A DNA stretch of 64,000 nt from Streptomyces katrae (lineage in GTDB: Bacteria; Actinomycetota; Actinomycetes; Streptomycetales; Streptomycetaceae): the NCBI RefSeq assembly GCF_002028425.1, contig NZ_CP020042.1, positions 2,294,001 to 2,358,000 on the forward strand, given 5' to 3'. The stretch's first letter is position 1, and the number at the start of each line of letters is the position of its first letter. A program made the translations under genes and the position numbers. The notes under the pieces are model-generated. The model searched no databases, was not told the origin of the DNA, and saw only the letters and a program-made list of their open reading frames with translations. Shown one piece after another: positions 24,781 to 33,780 of this stretch.

Positions 24781-26387
24781 CGGTGGGCGGTCGCGCGGCC
24801 GAGGAGGAGGCAGACCAGGACGGACAGTACGCCCGCCGCGGCTCCGGCCACCCCCAGCTGGACCAGCCGGGGCTGTCCGGTCCCGGTCAGCAGGGCCAGG
24901 CTCTGGGCGGCGGCCGCGGCGGCGCAGACCACGGCGGCGGGGCGGACGGCGCCGAAGGACTGCAGGAGCAGGCCGGTCCACATCACGGCGCCGAGCAGCA
25001 GCAGGGTGGCGACGCGGTCCCAGGTCAGGCCCGGGGCCTGCGGCCACAGCAGGGTTCCGGCGGTGCCCAGCAGGAGCAGCACCGCCAGGTAGGCGGCGAG
25101 GCAGCGGGCCAGGGTCGTGAGCATCCGCCGCCGGAACGCCCGGGGTGAGCGGGCCGCGCGCAGCCCGGCCAGGCTGCCGCTGCGGAAGCGGTGCAGCAGC
25201 CATTCGGCGGGCCCCATGCTGAGGGTGAGGGCCACCGCCGAAGGGGCCGCGACGGCCTCGGCGGGGCCGCCGGTGAGCACCTCCCCCAGGGCGGCGTACA
25301 GCACGAGCAGGCCGGTCCCCAGGCCGAACACCCCGTAGGGCACCGAGTCCCCGATGCGGGGCCCGCGCCGGGTGTGGTCCTCCTCGGCGCCGCGCAGCAT
25401 CCGCCAGCGCACGGCGCCCCCCTCGCCCGGGTGGCGCCGCGTCCAGTGCAGGATCCTGCGCACCGCGGCCCGTGCCCCCTCGGCGAGCGGGAGCTCCCGC
25501 AGGGCCAGGGCGCACGCGGCCGTCAGGGAGACCAGCAGCAGGGCCACCCGCAGCGGCACGGGAGGGTCGGCGAACAGCGCGAGTACCGATCCGGCGGCCA
25601 TGGGGCCGAGGGCGGCGAGCAGCAGCCGTTCCCTGCGCAGGACGAGCAGGACGGTGGCGGCCCCGACGTACAGGGCCTGTCCGGCGGCGAAGGCGTAGGA
25701 GAACGGGGGCCCGCCCGGTACGGCGAAGGCGGCGGCGGTGCCGAGCAGGGCGCCGGCCGGGGCGCCGACGAGGAGGGTGCGTCCGGCGGCGGCGCGGTCG
25801 CCGAGGCCGAGCCAGGTGTAGGCGCGGTGGGACAGGGTCTGGTCCCAGACCCAGCCGATGAGGGCGCCGGCGAGCAGGGTGAGGGTGCCGGCGGGCAGGC
25901 CGAGCCGGTCGGGCGGGCCTTCGAGGAGGGGTTCGCCGAGGAGGTAGGCCAGGCCGGGCAGGGCGAAGATCAGTCCGCGCAGCAGGCAGGCGGTGAGGGA
26001 GACCCGCCAGGGGTCGGGGAGGGCCTCGGGCTCGGGGAAGGAGCGGGGGACGCGGGCGTAGAGCTCCTCGGCGAGGGTGAAGGAGTCGGGGCGGCCGTAG
26101 GTGAGGCGGATGTACTCGTCGGTCAGGCCGTCGGATTCGAGTACGGCGGCGATCTCGTCGGGGTGGACGGCGGAGGCGACGAACGCGTCGAGGCGCCCGG
26201 CGAGCTCGTCCATGGGGTCGGCGGCGCCCGCCCCCGCTCCGGCGCGGCCGGGGCGGGGGAGGACGGGCAGGGTGTCCGTGGTGCCCGCCGCGGCGCCGGG
26301 GCGCGGGCGGCGGGCGGAGGCCGCGTGGCCGACGTGGACCCAGGAGCCTTCCGGGCCGGGCGGCTTGAGCCAGAGGGATCCGCTCAC
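24777..26387 (-). CDS. Polytopic membrane protein of the exopolysaccharide set
   Basis: A 536-aa protein. Residues 1-125 are soluble and include DEIAAVLESDGLTDEYIRL and PDSFTLAEELYARVPRSF. Residues 135-530 hold about ten to twelve membrane helices. The GTG start overlaps the glycosyltransferase stop in GTGA, so the two are translationally coupled. The position after a PelF-type glycosyltransferase corresponds to PelG, the polymer flippase, or to the membrane part of fungal Gtb3. I cannot confirm a MATE-like fold by eye, so the export role is inferred from context. Confidence 0.78.
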   Translation of the reverse strand: MSGSLWLKPPGPEGSWVHVGHAASARRPRPGAAAGTTDTLPVLPRPGRAGAGAGAADPMDELAGRLDAFVASAVHPDEIAAVLESDGLTDEYIRLTYGRPDSFTLAEELYARVPRSFPEPEALPDPWRVSLTACLLRGLIFALPGLAYLLGEPLLEGPPDRLGLPAGTLTLLAGALIGWVWDQTLSHRAYTWLGLGDRAAAGRTLLVGAPAGALLGTAAAFAVPGGPPFSYAFAAGQALYVGAATVLLVLRRERLLLAALGPMAAGSVLALFADPPVPLRVALLLVSLTAACALALRELPLAEGARAAVRRILHWTRRHPGEGGAVRWRMLRGAEEDHTRRGPRIGDSVPYGVFGLGTGLLVLYAALGEVLTGGPAEAVAAPSAVALTLSMGPAEWLLHRFRSGSLAGLRAARSPRAFRRRMLTTLARCLAAYLAVLLLLGTAGTLLWPQAPGLTWDRVATLLLLGAVMWTGLLLQSFGAVRPAAVVCAAAAAAQSLALLTGTGQPRLVQLGVAGAAAGVLSVLVCLLLGRATAHR

Positions 26388-27940
26388 CACAGGCTCCCGT
26401 CGGCCGCGAGTTCCTTGTACCAGGGGTCGGCGAGGTGCTGGTCCCACTGGCCGCCGGGGTGGACGGGCAGGACGGGGCGGCCCGCACGCCTTTGCTCGTC
26501 GAGGCCGCGGTAGATGTGGCGGAAGCCGTCCACGGACCGGTGGAGGGTGAACTTCTCGACGACCCGTTTGCGGGCCATGCGGCCGAGTTCGGCGCGGCGT
26601 TCGTCGTCACGGAGCAGGGCGAGCGTGGCGCGGGCCATGGTTTCGGGTTCGCGGGGCGGGACGACCAGGCCGGTGTCGGCGACGGCTTCGCGGACGCCGC
26701 CGACGTCGGTGGAGACGGTGGTGCGGCCGCAGGACATGGCTTCGATGATGCTGAAGGGGAAGCCTTCGCTGATGCTGGAGAGCATGACGACGCTGCCGGC
26801 GGCGTAGGCCCTGGCGACTTCGGCGATCCGGCCCTCCCAGGCGATGCCGTCGGCGACGCCGAGTTCGGCGGCGAGCTTCTCCAGGCGGAGCTTGTACTCC
26901 TCGCAGCCGGCCGGGACCGGGCCGAAGAGGCGCAGCCGCAGGGCGGGCAGTTCCCCGCGCATGAACGCGTAGGCACGGATGAGGGTTTCGAGGTCCTTGA
27001 TCGGGTCGATGCGGCCGCACCAGCTGAGGGTGGGCACCTCGGGTTCGGGGCCGGCCTCGGGGAAGACGTGCGGGTCGACGCCGTTGTAGACGGTGCGGAT
27101 GCGTTCTGCGTCGGCTCCTCCGCGTTCCTCCCAGCGGCGGTTGTACTGGTTGCAGGGGGTGATGAGGTCGGCCTGGCGGTAGCCCTCGGTGTTCAGCTCC
27201 CGGTAGAAGCCGAGCATCAGGGCCTTGACCGGCCAGCGCTGGGCGGCGGTGCGGTAGCCGAGGTAGCGCTCGCGCAGGTAGATGCCGTGTTCGGTGAGGA
27301 GGAAGGGGACCTCGTCGAGGTGTTTGGCGGCGAGGGCGGGGAGGGTGGCGAGGCCGCTGCTGACGGCGTGGGCGACGCTGTCGGGCGGGATCCGCACGGC
27401 GAGCGGGCGCAGGGCGTGTTCGAGCAGGTCGGTGGCGGTGAGCGCGTCGTGGACGGTGGGGTCGGCGGCGGCGGTGGCCAGGCCGGGGCGGGTCCACACG
27501 TCCATCAGCAGGCGCAGGACGGCTTCGGAGCGCAGGGCCGGGGCGAGGCGGCCGGCGCGGGCGAGGCGGGCCAGTTCGGCCAGGGCTTCGGAGAATCCCC
27601 CAGCTACCGCTGGGGTGTGCCCCCTGCCGTGCTCGGGGTGGATCAGGGAGAGCAGGAAGGTTTCGTAGACCTCGGTGAAGCGGCGGTGGGCCTTGCCGCG
27701 GAGGGTGGTGCGGCGGGCTTTGGGGGGCGGCGGGCCCCACAGCGGGACGGCGGTGTGCCGGTAGACGTTGCGCGGCAGCTCCCAGGTGACCGGCTCGCGT
27801 CCGGAGCCGGTCAGGGCTATGACGTTGAAGTCGACCTCCGGCATGCCGCGTACCAGTTGGTCGCACCAGGTGCTGACGCCCCCGTGGACGTGCGGATAGG
27901 TGCCTTCGGTGAGCATGGTGACATGACGCCCATGGCTCAT
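26384..27940 (-). CDS. GT4 glycosyltransferase, PelF type
   Basis: A 518-aa cytoplasmic GT-B enzyme. The N-terminus MLTEGTYPHVHGGVSTWCDQLV is the PelF/DUF3492 signature. The C-terminal GT4 domain contains LSWCGRIDPIKDLETLIRAY, VMLSSISEGFPFSIIEAMSCGRTTVSTDVGG (GT4 E-x7-E region) and a closing HIYRGL. PelF polymerises UDP-N-acetylhexosamine; the fungal counterpart in the galactosaminogalactan cluster is Gtb3. A GGGGGA lies upstream of the ATG. It starts 130 nt after the deacetylase gene and overlaps the membrane-protein gene. Confidence 0.88.
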   Translation of the reverse strand: MSHGRHVTMLTEGTYPHVHGGVSTWCDQLVRGMPEVDFNVIALTGSGREPVTWELPRNVYRHTAVPLWGPPPPKARRTTLRGKAHRRFTEVYETFLLSLIHPEHGRGHTPAVAGGFSEALAELARLARAGRLAPALRSEAVLRLLMDVWTRPGLATAAADPTVHDALTATDLLEHALRPLAVRIPPDSVAHAVSSGLATLPALAAKHLDEVPFLLTEHGIYLRERYLGYRTAAQRWPVKALMLGFYRELNTEGYRQADLITPCNQYNRRWEERGGADAERIRTVYNGVDPHVFPEAGPEPEVPTLSWCGRIDPIKDLETLIRAYAFMRGELPALRLRLFGPVPAGCEEYKLRLEKLAAELGVADGIAWEGRIAEVARAYAAGSVVMLSSISEGFPFSIIEAMSCGRTTVSTDVGGVREAVADTGLVVPPREPETMARATLALLRDDERRAELGRMARKRVVEKFTLHRSVDGFRHIYRGLDEQRRAGRPVLPVHPGGQWDQHLADPWYKELAADGSLW

Positions 27941-28024
27941 GTGCTGAGTCCCCCCAGGACTGAAAAGGGGCCGGCGCCCGTGGTGGGCGGACGCCGGCGC
28001 TGGGTACTGCCGGGTGGAGCAGGT

Positions 28025-28080
28025 GGCTCGGAGCAGACGGCTCGGAGCAGACGGCTCAGAGCGGGCGGCTCAGAGCAGGT
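28025..28080. repeat. 14-bp tandem repeat, four copies
   Basis: Four back-to-back copies of GGCTC(G/A)GAGC(A/G)G(A/G)(C/T), 14 bp each, run across the stop codon of the deacetylase gene. The first two are identical. Confidence 0.7.
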
Positions 28081-30097
28081 GGAGGGTGACCGCCGACTGG
28101 AGCAGGTCGGGGCCCGTCCAGGTGGAGCGGGTACCGGCGTAGGCGGTGCCGAAGTCGGCGGTGCCGAGCAGGAGCTGCTTCTTGGTGCCGTTGGGCGCGG
28201 TGACGGGGGCGAGGATGCCGGAGGGCGCCTTGACGGTGACGTCCTTGCCGATGCGGTAGGCGGTGACCTGGCCCGCGTCGAGGGCCTTGTTCCAGGCGGC
28301 GCGGCGCTGGAGCTCGGTGCCCGTGGCCTTCATGCTCTGGTTGACGATGGGCGCGCTGGGTGCGTAGAGGGAGCGGTAGGTGTCGAGGACCTGGTTGAGC
28401 ACCGGGTAGAGGGTGCGGTCCTCGGCGAGGTTGGACTGGTGGACGTAGTGCGGCTTCGGGTCGTTGGCCAGGACGTGGCGCAGGGCGGTCTTCGCCTCGG
28501 TCGGGACGATGTAGTCCAGGTAGCCGGTGCCGGCGTCGAGCGGGGCCGGCAGGCAGGTGGAGGTGCCCGGGTTGTCCTCGCAGAGGCCGCTGCCGCCGTC
28601 GGCGCGGCTGGTGTAGATCCAGTTGTACTCGTCGGCCATCTCCGCGTTGGTGCCCGTGTTGTAGTACACGTTCATCGGGTAGCGGGGGACGGTGAGGGCG
28701 GCGCCGACGGCCCGCTGGTCGGGTTCGCGGGAGTTGTCGCTGCCGGCCCACTTCACGCCGTTGTCGGCGAGGGCGCCGGCCAGGTTGGGGTTGTCCTGGG
28801 GCTGCTGCGGGAGCGTCTTGAGACCGGAGTGCTCGCCGGTGACGAGCTCGGTGCGGTCGGTGGTGAGGCCCTTGGAGGCGGCCCAGTTGTTGTTGTCGCG
28901 GATCTGCGCCGAGATGTCGGCCCGGCTCATCCAGTTGGTCTGGCCCTGGGCGTTCTTCGTGCAGGTCCAGGGGACGACGCTGACGTCCTGGGTGCAGCCG
29001 AGGAAGAGGTGGGTGTAGGTGTGGTTCATCCAGCGGTACTTGGCCTTGTCGGCCAGGAGCTGGGCGGTCAGGGCGTCGGTGCCGCCGTTCTCCGTCTTCC
29101 ATTCCTCGCCGGCGCCCGCGTTGAAGAGCAGGTCCAGCTTGAAGTCCTTGGAGGCCTGCCACTGCGCCAGGTACTGGGCGTCGGCGGCGGTCATCCGGAT
29201 CGTGGACTCCTTGCCCTCGCCGCCCGCGCAGGCGTAGTCGCCGGGCGTGCAGTTGAGGGCCTTGTCCCAGCGGGCGTCCGGGGCGAAGACGTCGTCGACG
29301 TGGACGGCGAAGTAGTTGCGCTCCTGGCCCAGGTGGACGCCCTGGGTGAGCCACTCGACGATGCCGTGGGCCAGCAGCCGGAACTGCTGCTGGTACTGGT
29401 TGTAGCCGAAGGTGACGACCAGTTCGCTGCGTCCGTCGTGGGCGTACTCGCCGACGAGCGAGCCCCGGCCGGAGCCGACGGGGGCGTCGACGTAGCTGGT
29501 GTAGCCGGCCATCGGCTTGGCGATGAACCCGTAGCTCTCCGGAATCAGGGAAGAGTTGTCCTCGAAGGTCACTTGACCGCCGAGGTAGCCGAAGGGGCCC
29601 GCCTTGCCGGCGGTGGTGACGGCGGCCTGCGTGCCGTCGAGGGTGCCTGTGTAGCCGCCGTTGTCGGTGTATTCCAGGCCGACCTCGGGGTGGGCCCAGG
29701 TGTAGGCGTCCACCTGGCGGATCCCGTACGTCGTCTCGTACGCGGCGAGCGCGGCCATCTCGGCGGAGCCGGTGCCGAAGGGGTTCTCGTTCGGCAGGAC
29801 CACGCCCTGGTACTTGGCGCGCGGCCGGCCGCTGACGGTGTCGCTGAGGAACGCGGCGTCGATCGTCGGGCGGCCGGCGCTGCCCAGGTCGATCCGCGTG
29901 AACGGGACCCCGGTGTCCCGGAGCTCCGCCGTGATCGCACCGACCGAGCTGCCGCCGTCGTCGACGACCAGCACCTTCAGGTCGATCCGCGGTGCCACGG
30001 TCGCCGCGTGGGCGGTCGTGGCGGGTACGGCAACCGACATCAGCGCCGCTACGCCCATGGCTGCCGCGGCCCTGTTCATCCGGTTCTTGTTGACCAT
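28070..30097 (-). CDS. Secreted Agd3/CE18-like polysaccharide deacetylase
   Basis: A 675-aa exported protein: Sec signal to about residue 31 (VPATTAHA), a beta-rich N-terminal region (KVLVVDDGGSS) and a NodB-like deacetylase fold. Metal-site candidates are the Asp pair in FAVHVDDVF (about residue 268) and the HTYTH of YRWMNHTYTHLF (about residue 358), giving the Asp-His-His triad. The size and order match CE18 enzymes such as fungal Agd3, which deacetylate N-acetylgalactosamine polymers. It is the first gene of the set, with GGGGGGAAAGG upstream, and is divergent from pepA. Confidence 0.82.
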   Translation of the reverse strand: MVNKNRMNRAAAAMGVAALMSVAVPATTAHAATVAPRIDLKVLVVDDGGSSVGAITAELRDTGVPFTRIDLGSAGRPTIDAAFLSDTVSGRPRAKYQGVVLPNENPFGTGSAEMAALAAYETTYGIRQVDAYTWAHPEVGLEYTDNGGYTGTLDGTQAAVTTAGKAGPFGYLGGQVTFEDNSSLIPESYGFIAKPMAGYTSYVDAPVGSGRGSLVGEYAHDGRSELVVTFGYNQYQQQFRLLAHGIVEWLTQGVHLGQERNYFAVHVDDVFAPDARWDKALNCTPGDYACAGGEGKESTIRMTAADAQYLAQWQASKDFKLDLLFNAGAGEEWKTENGGTDALTAQLLADKAKYRWMNHTYTHLFLGCTQDVSVVPWTCTKNAQGQTNWMSRADISAQIRDNNNWAASKGLTTDRTELVTGEHSGLKTLPQQPQDNPNLAGALADNGVKWAGSDNSREPDQRAVGAALTVPRYPMNVYYNTGTNAEMADEYNWIYTSRADGGSGLCEDNPGTSTCLPAPLDAGTGYLDYIVPTEAKTALRHVLANDPKPHYVHQSNLAEDRTLYPVLNQVLDTYRSLYAPSAPIVNQSMKATGTELQRRAAWNKALDAGQVTAYRIGKDVTVKAPSGILAPVTAPNGTKKQLLLGTADFGTAYAGTRSTWTGPDLLQSAVTLHLL

Positions 30098-30454
30098 TTC
30101 GGCCTTTCCCCCCGCAGGCGTCCCTTGGCGCGGCCCATGGCGGACGGCCGGGCCGGGGAGGCTCTGTGGAAATCATGCAAAAGGACCCCGCGTCCTCTTG
30201 CGAGAGTGGCTCGATCCTCTCGGACCTCGTCAGGTGTAGGCGGCAAACCTGGAGCAGAGTCCACAGATGGGTGAACCTGACGGCCCTGCGGTCGAACAAC
30301 TTGACAAACCTTCGAGTGACGTACGGATGACGGGCTGCGCGTAGGCTCGTTTCCGGCGGCCGTCGGGCCCGAATACGATCGCTGCGGAGCGGCCGGCGAC
30401 CCCGACGCGACAGAAGCGCCCACATAACACAAACGGAAGCGAGACTTCACCACC
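30098..30454. other. Divergent intergenic region deacetylase/pepA
   Basis: A 357-bp region without a convincing gene. On the + strand, TTGACA at 30301 and TAGGCT at 30342 are the best promoter-like hexamers for pepA but are not optimally spaced with each other. The stretch 30230-30340 is less GC-rich than its surroundings, as expected for a divergent promoter region. Confidence 0.5.
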
Positions 30455-31993
30455 GTGACTGCTCTGACTCTCAGCACTGCCGGCGCGGCGACGCTGCGCG
30501 CCGACGCCCTCGTGGTCGGCGTGGCGAAGGGCCCGAAGGGGCTCGTCGTGGCCGCCGGCGCGGAGGCCGTGGACACGGCGTTCGACGGAAAGCTCGCCGC
30601 CGTGCTCGACGCGCTCGGCGCTTCCGGCGCCGAAGGCGAGATCACGAAGCTGCCCTCTCCGGCCGGCCTCAAGGCCCCGGTCGTGCTGGCGGTCGGCCTG
30701 GGCTCCGCGCCCGAGCAGGACGAGTCCTTCGACGAGGAGGCCCTGCGCCGCGCCGCCGGCTCCGCCGCCCGCGCCCTGCACGGCTCGAAGAAGGCCGCCT
30801 TCGCCCTCCCCCTGGAGGACGCCTCCGCCGTCACCGCCGTGGCCGAGGGCGCGCTGCTGGGCGCGTACGCCTTCACCACCTACCAGGGCGGCGAGAAGAA
30901 GACCGGCAAGGCCGAGAAGAACGGCGGCCCGAAGCAGCCGCTGGCCGAGGTGGCCCTGCTCGGCGCCAAGCCGCGCGACAAGGAGCACAAGGCGGCCGCC
31001 GAGCGCGCGACCGTCGTCGCCGCCGAGGTCAACGTCGCCCGCGACCTGATCAACACCCCGCCGAACGACCTCACCCCCGCCGCCTTCGCCGCGATCGCCG
31101 CGGCGACCGCGAAGGAGCTCGGCCTCAAGGCCCAGGTCCTCGACGAGAAGGCGCTGGTCAAGGGCGGCTACGGCGGCATCATGGGCGTCGGCAAGGGCTC
31201 CGAGAACCCGCCGCGCCTGGTGAAGATCGCCTACACCCACCCCGAGGCGGAGAAGCACCTCGCCTTCGTCGGCAAGGGCATCACGTACGACTCGGGCGGC
31301 ATCTCCCTGAAGCCGGCCGGTCACAACGAGACCATGAAGTGCGACATGTCGGGTGCCGCCGCCGTGTTCTCCTCGGTCGTCGCCGCCGCCAAGCTGGGCC
31401 TGAAGGTCAACGTCACCGGCTGGCTCGCCCTCGCCGAGAACATGCCGTCCGGCTCCGCCACCCGCCCCGGTGACGTCCTGCGCATGTACAGCGGCAAGAC
31501 CGTCGAGGTCCTGAACACGGACGCCGAGGGCCGCCTGGTCCTGGGCGACGCGCTGACGAAGGCCTCCGAGGAGAACCCGGACGCGATCGTCGACGTGGCC
31601 ACCCTGACCGGCGCCATGGTGCTGGCCCTGGGCGACCGCACCTTCGGCATCATGGCCAACGACGACGCCTTCCGCACCTCGATCCACGAGATCGCCGAGG
31701 AGGTCGGCGAGGCCTCCTGGCCGATGCCGCTCCCCGAGGACCTGCGCAAGACCATGGACTCCCCGACGGCCGACATCGCCAACATGGGCGTCCGCATGGG
31801 CGGCGGCCTGGTGGCCGGCCTCTTCCTCCAGGAGTTCGTCGGCGAGGGCATCACCTGGGCCCACCTCGACATCGCGGGCCCCGCCTTCCACGAGGGCGCC
31901 CCGTACGGCTACACCCCGAAGGGCGGCACCGGCTCCGCCGTCCGCACCCTGGTGCGCCTGGCCGAGCGCACCGCCACCGGCGACCTGGGCTGA
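30455..31993 (+). CDS. pepA: Leucyl aminopeptidase (M17)
   Basis: A 512-aa cytosolic M17 peptidase that removes N-terminal leucine and related residues using two metal ions. The C-terminal catalytic half contains GKGITYDSGGISLKP (metal-binding Lys and Asp), MKCDMSGAAAV and the family signature NTDAEGRLVLGDAL. The N-terminal domain is variable, as usual. GTG start after a weak GGAAGCGAG. It stands alone, followed by a strong terminator. Confidence 0.95.
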   Translation: MTALTLSTAGAATLRADALVVGVAKGPKGLVVAAGAEAVDTAFDGKLAAVLDALGASGAEGEITKLPSPAGLKAPVVLAVGLGSAPEQDESFDEEALRRAAGSAARALHGSKKAAFALPLEDASAVTAVAEGALLGAYAFTTYQGGEKKTGKAEKNGGPKQPLAEVALLGAKPRDKEHKAAAERATVVAAEVNVARDLINTPPNDLTPAAFAAIAAATAKELGLKAQVLDEKALVKGGYGGIMGVGKGSENPPRLVKIAYTHPEAEKHLAFVGKGITYDSGGISLKPAGHNETMKCDMSGAAAVFSSVVAAAKLGLKVNVTGWLALAENMPSGSATRPGDVLRMYSGKTVEVLNTDAEGRLVLGDALTKASEENPDAIVDVATLTGAMVLALGDRTFGIMANDDAFRTSIHEIAEEVGEASWPMPLPEDLRKTMDSPTADIANMGVRMGGGLVAGLFLQEFVGEGITWAHLDIAGPAFHEGAPYGYTPKGGTGSAVRTLVRLAERTATGDLG

Positions 31994-32334
31994 CCCGCCC
32001 CCTGCGCCACCCGCCCGCGGGCGCGTTCCACCTGGTGGGACGCGTCCCGTGACGGGCGCCACGCCCCGGGACCGAGACCTCGACCCCGGGGCGTGTTCGC
32101 TCTGGAAGAAATCTTGAGGATCGGTAGGTTTCTACGCCCGGGTAACCCGGACTTCGGGCGGAACGACGGTCCACACCCGGGGCCCGGCGTCCCGCGTTCC
32201 CCCGACAAATGCGAAGATGGGTTCTCGGCAGGACAGGGCCCCCACCACAGGGCCGAAGAAACAAGCGGCCGATTACCAGCCGCCGCCCGGTCACAGAGGA
32301 CCGGTGCCCGGCGCACATGCATGGAGGACGTGAC
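31994..32334. other. Intergenic region pepA to lpdA
   Basis: A 341-bp region with no gene. It contains the pepA terminator (32061-32094), short palindromes GTAG-GTTT-CTAC and CGGGT-A-ACCCG near 32125-32149, and the GGAGG ribosome site of lpdA at 32323. The palindromes lie where an lpdA promoter or operator would be expected. Confidence 0.55.
32061..32094. terminator. pepA terminator
   Basis: ACGCCCCGGG (32061-32070) pairs perfectly with CCCGGGGCGT (32085-32094) downstream of pepA. Confidence 0.65.
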
Positions 32335-33723
32335 GTGGCGAACGACGCCAGCACCGTTTTCGACCTAGTGATCCTCGGCGGTGGCAGTGGCGGCTACGCC
32401 GCGGCGCTCCGCGCATCCCAGCTGGGTCTCGACGTTGCGCTGATCGAGAAGAACAAGCTCGGCGGCACCTGCCTGCACAACGGCTGCATCCCCACGAAGG
32501 CTCTGCTGCACGCCGGTGAGGTCGCCGACCAGGCGCGCGAAGCCGGACAGTTCGGTGTCAAGGCCTCTTTCGAGGGCATCGACATCGCCGGTGTGCACAA
32601 GTACAAGGACGAGGTCATCGCCGGCCTGTACAAGGGTCTGCAGGGTCTGGTCGCCTCCCGCAAGGTGACCTACATCGAGGGTGAGGGCCGCCTCTCCTCC
32701 CCGACTTCCGTCGACGTCAACGGCCAGCGCGTCCAGGGCCGCCACGTCCTGCTGGCGACCGGCTCCGTGCCGAAGTCCCTGCCCGGCCTGGACATCGACG
32801 GCAACCGCATCATCTCCTCGGACCACGCGCTGGTCCTGGACCGCGTGCCCCAGTCCGCGATCATCCTGGGCGGCGGCGTCATCGGCGTCGAGTTCGCCTC
32901 GGCGTGGAAGTCCTTCGGCACCGACGTCACCGTCATCGAGGGCCTCAAGCACCTCGTCCCGGTCGAGGACGAGAACAGCTCCAAGATCCTGGAGCGCGCC
33001 TTCCGCAAGCGCGGCATCAAGTTCAACCTCGGCACCTTCTTCCAGAAGGCCGAGTACACCGAGTCCGGCGTCCGTGTGACCCTCGCCGACGGCAAGACCT
33101 TCGAGGCCGAGGTGCTGCTGGTCGCCATCGGCCGCGGCCCGGTCTCGCAGGGCCTGGGCTACGAGGAGCAGGGCGTCGCGATGGACCGCGGCTACGTCCT
33201 GGTCGACGAGTACATGCGCACCAACGTGCCGACCATCTCCGCCGTCGGTGACCTCGTCCCGACCCTCCAGCTCGCGCACGTCGGCTTCGCCGAGGGCATC
33301 CTGGTCGCGGAGCGCCTGGCCGGTCTGAAGACCGTCCCGATCGACTACGACGGCGTTCCGCGCGTCACGTACTGCCACCCCGAGGTCGCTTCCGTCGGCA
33401 TCACCGAGGCCAAGGCCAAGGAGATCTACGGTGCGGACAAGGTCGTCGCCCTGAAGTACAACCTGGCGGGCAACGGCAAGAGCAAGATCCTCAAGACCGC
33501 GGGCGAGATCAAGCTCGTCCAGGTCAAGGACGGTGCCGTGGTCGGCGTCCACATGGTCGGTGACCGGATGGGCGAGCAGGTCGGCGAAGCCCAGCTGATC
33601 TACAACTGGGAGGCCCTGCCGGCCGAGGTCGCGCAGCTCATCCACGCGCACCCGACCCAGAACGAGGCCCTCGGCGAGGCCCACCTGGCCCTGGCCGGCA
33701 AGCCGCTTCACGCACACGACTAA
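32335..33723 (+). CDS. lpdA: Dihydrolipoyl dehydrogenase (E3)
   Basis: A 462-aa FAD disulfide oxidoreductase that reoxidises dihydrolipoyl groups of 2-oxoacid dehydrogenases with NAD+. It shows the FAD-binding LVILGGGSGGYAAALRA, the redox pair GGTCLHNGCIPTK, the NAD site AIILGGGVIGVEFAS, AVGDL, and the C-terminal His-Glu motif HAHPTQNEAL. GGAGG lies 7 nt before the GTG. The E2 gene follows 57 nt later, so an E3-E2 operon is likely. Confidence 0.96.
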   Translation: MANDASTVFDLVILGGGSGGYAAALRASQLGLDVALIEKNKLGGTCLHNGCIPTKALLHAGEVADQAREAGQFGVKASFEGIDIAGVHKYKDEVIAGLYKGLQGLVASRKVTYIEGEGRLSSPTSVDVNGQRVQGRHVLLATGSVPKSLPGLDIDGNRIISSDHALVLDRVPQSAIILGGGVIGVEFASAWKSFGTDVTVIEGLKHLVPVEDENSSKILERAFRKRGIKFNLGTFFQKAEYTESGVRVTLADGKTFEAEVLLVAIGRGPVSQGLGYEEQGVAMDRGYVLVDEYMRTNVPTISAVGDLVPTLQLAHVGFAEGILVAERLAGLKTVPIDYDGVPRVTYCHPEVASVGITEAKAKEIYGADKVVALKYNLAGNGKSKILKTAGEIKLVQVKDGAVVGVHMVGDRMGEQVGEAQLIYNWEALPAEVAQLIHAHPTQNEALGEAHLALAGKPLHAHD

Positions 33724-33780
33724 TCCACAGTCACGGGCGCGACGACCACTTCCGCACTTTCGTTAGGAGCAACAGAAACC

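Noticed and set aside
26435-30274. 1279-codon open frame on the + strand
   Set aside because: Antisense to the glycosyltransferase and deacetylase genes. The sequence is Gly/Ala/Val/Asp-rich, as expected from the complement of high-GC genes, with no motif.
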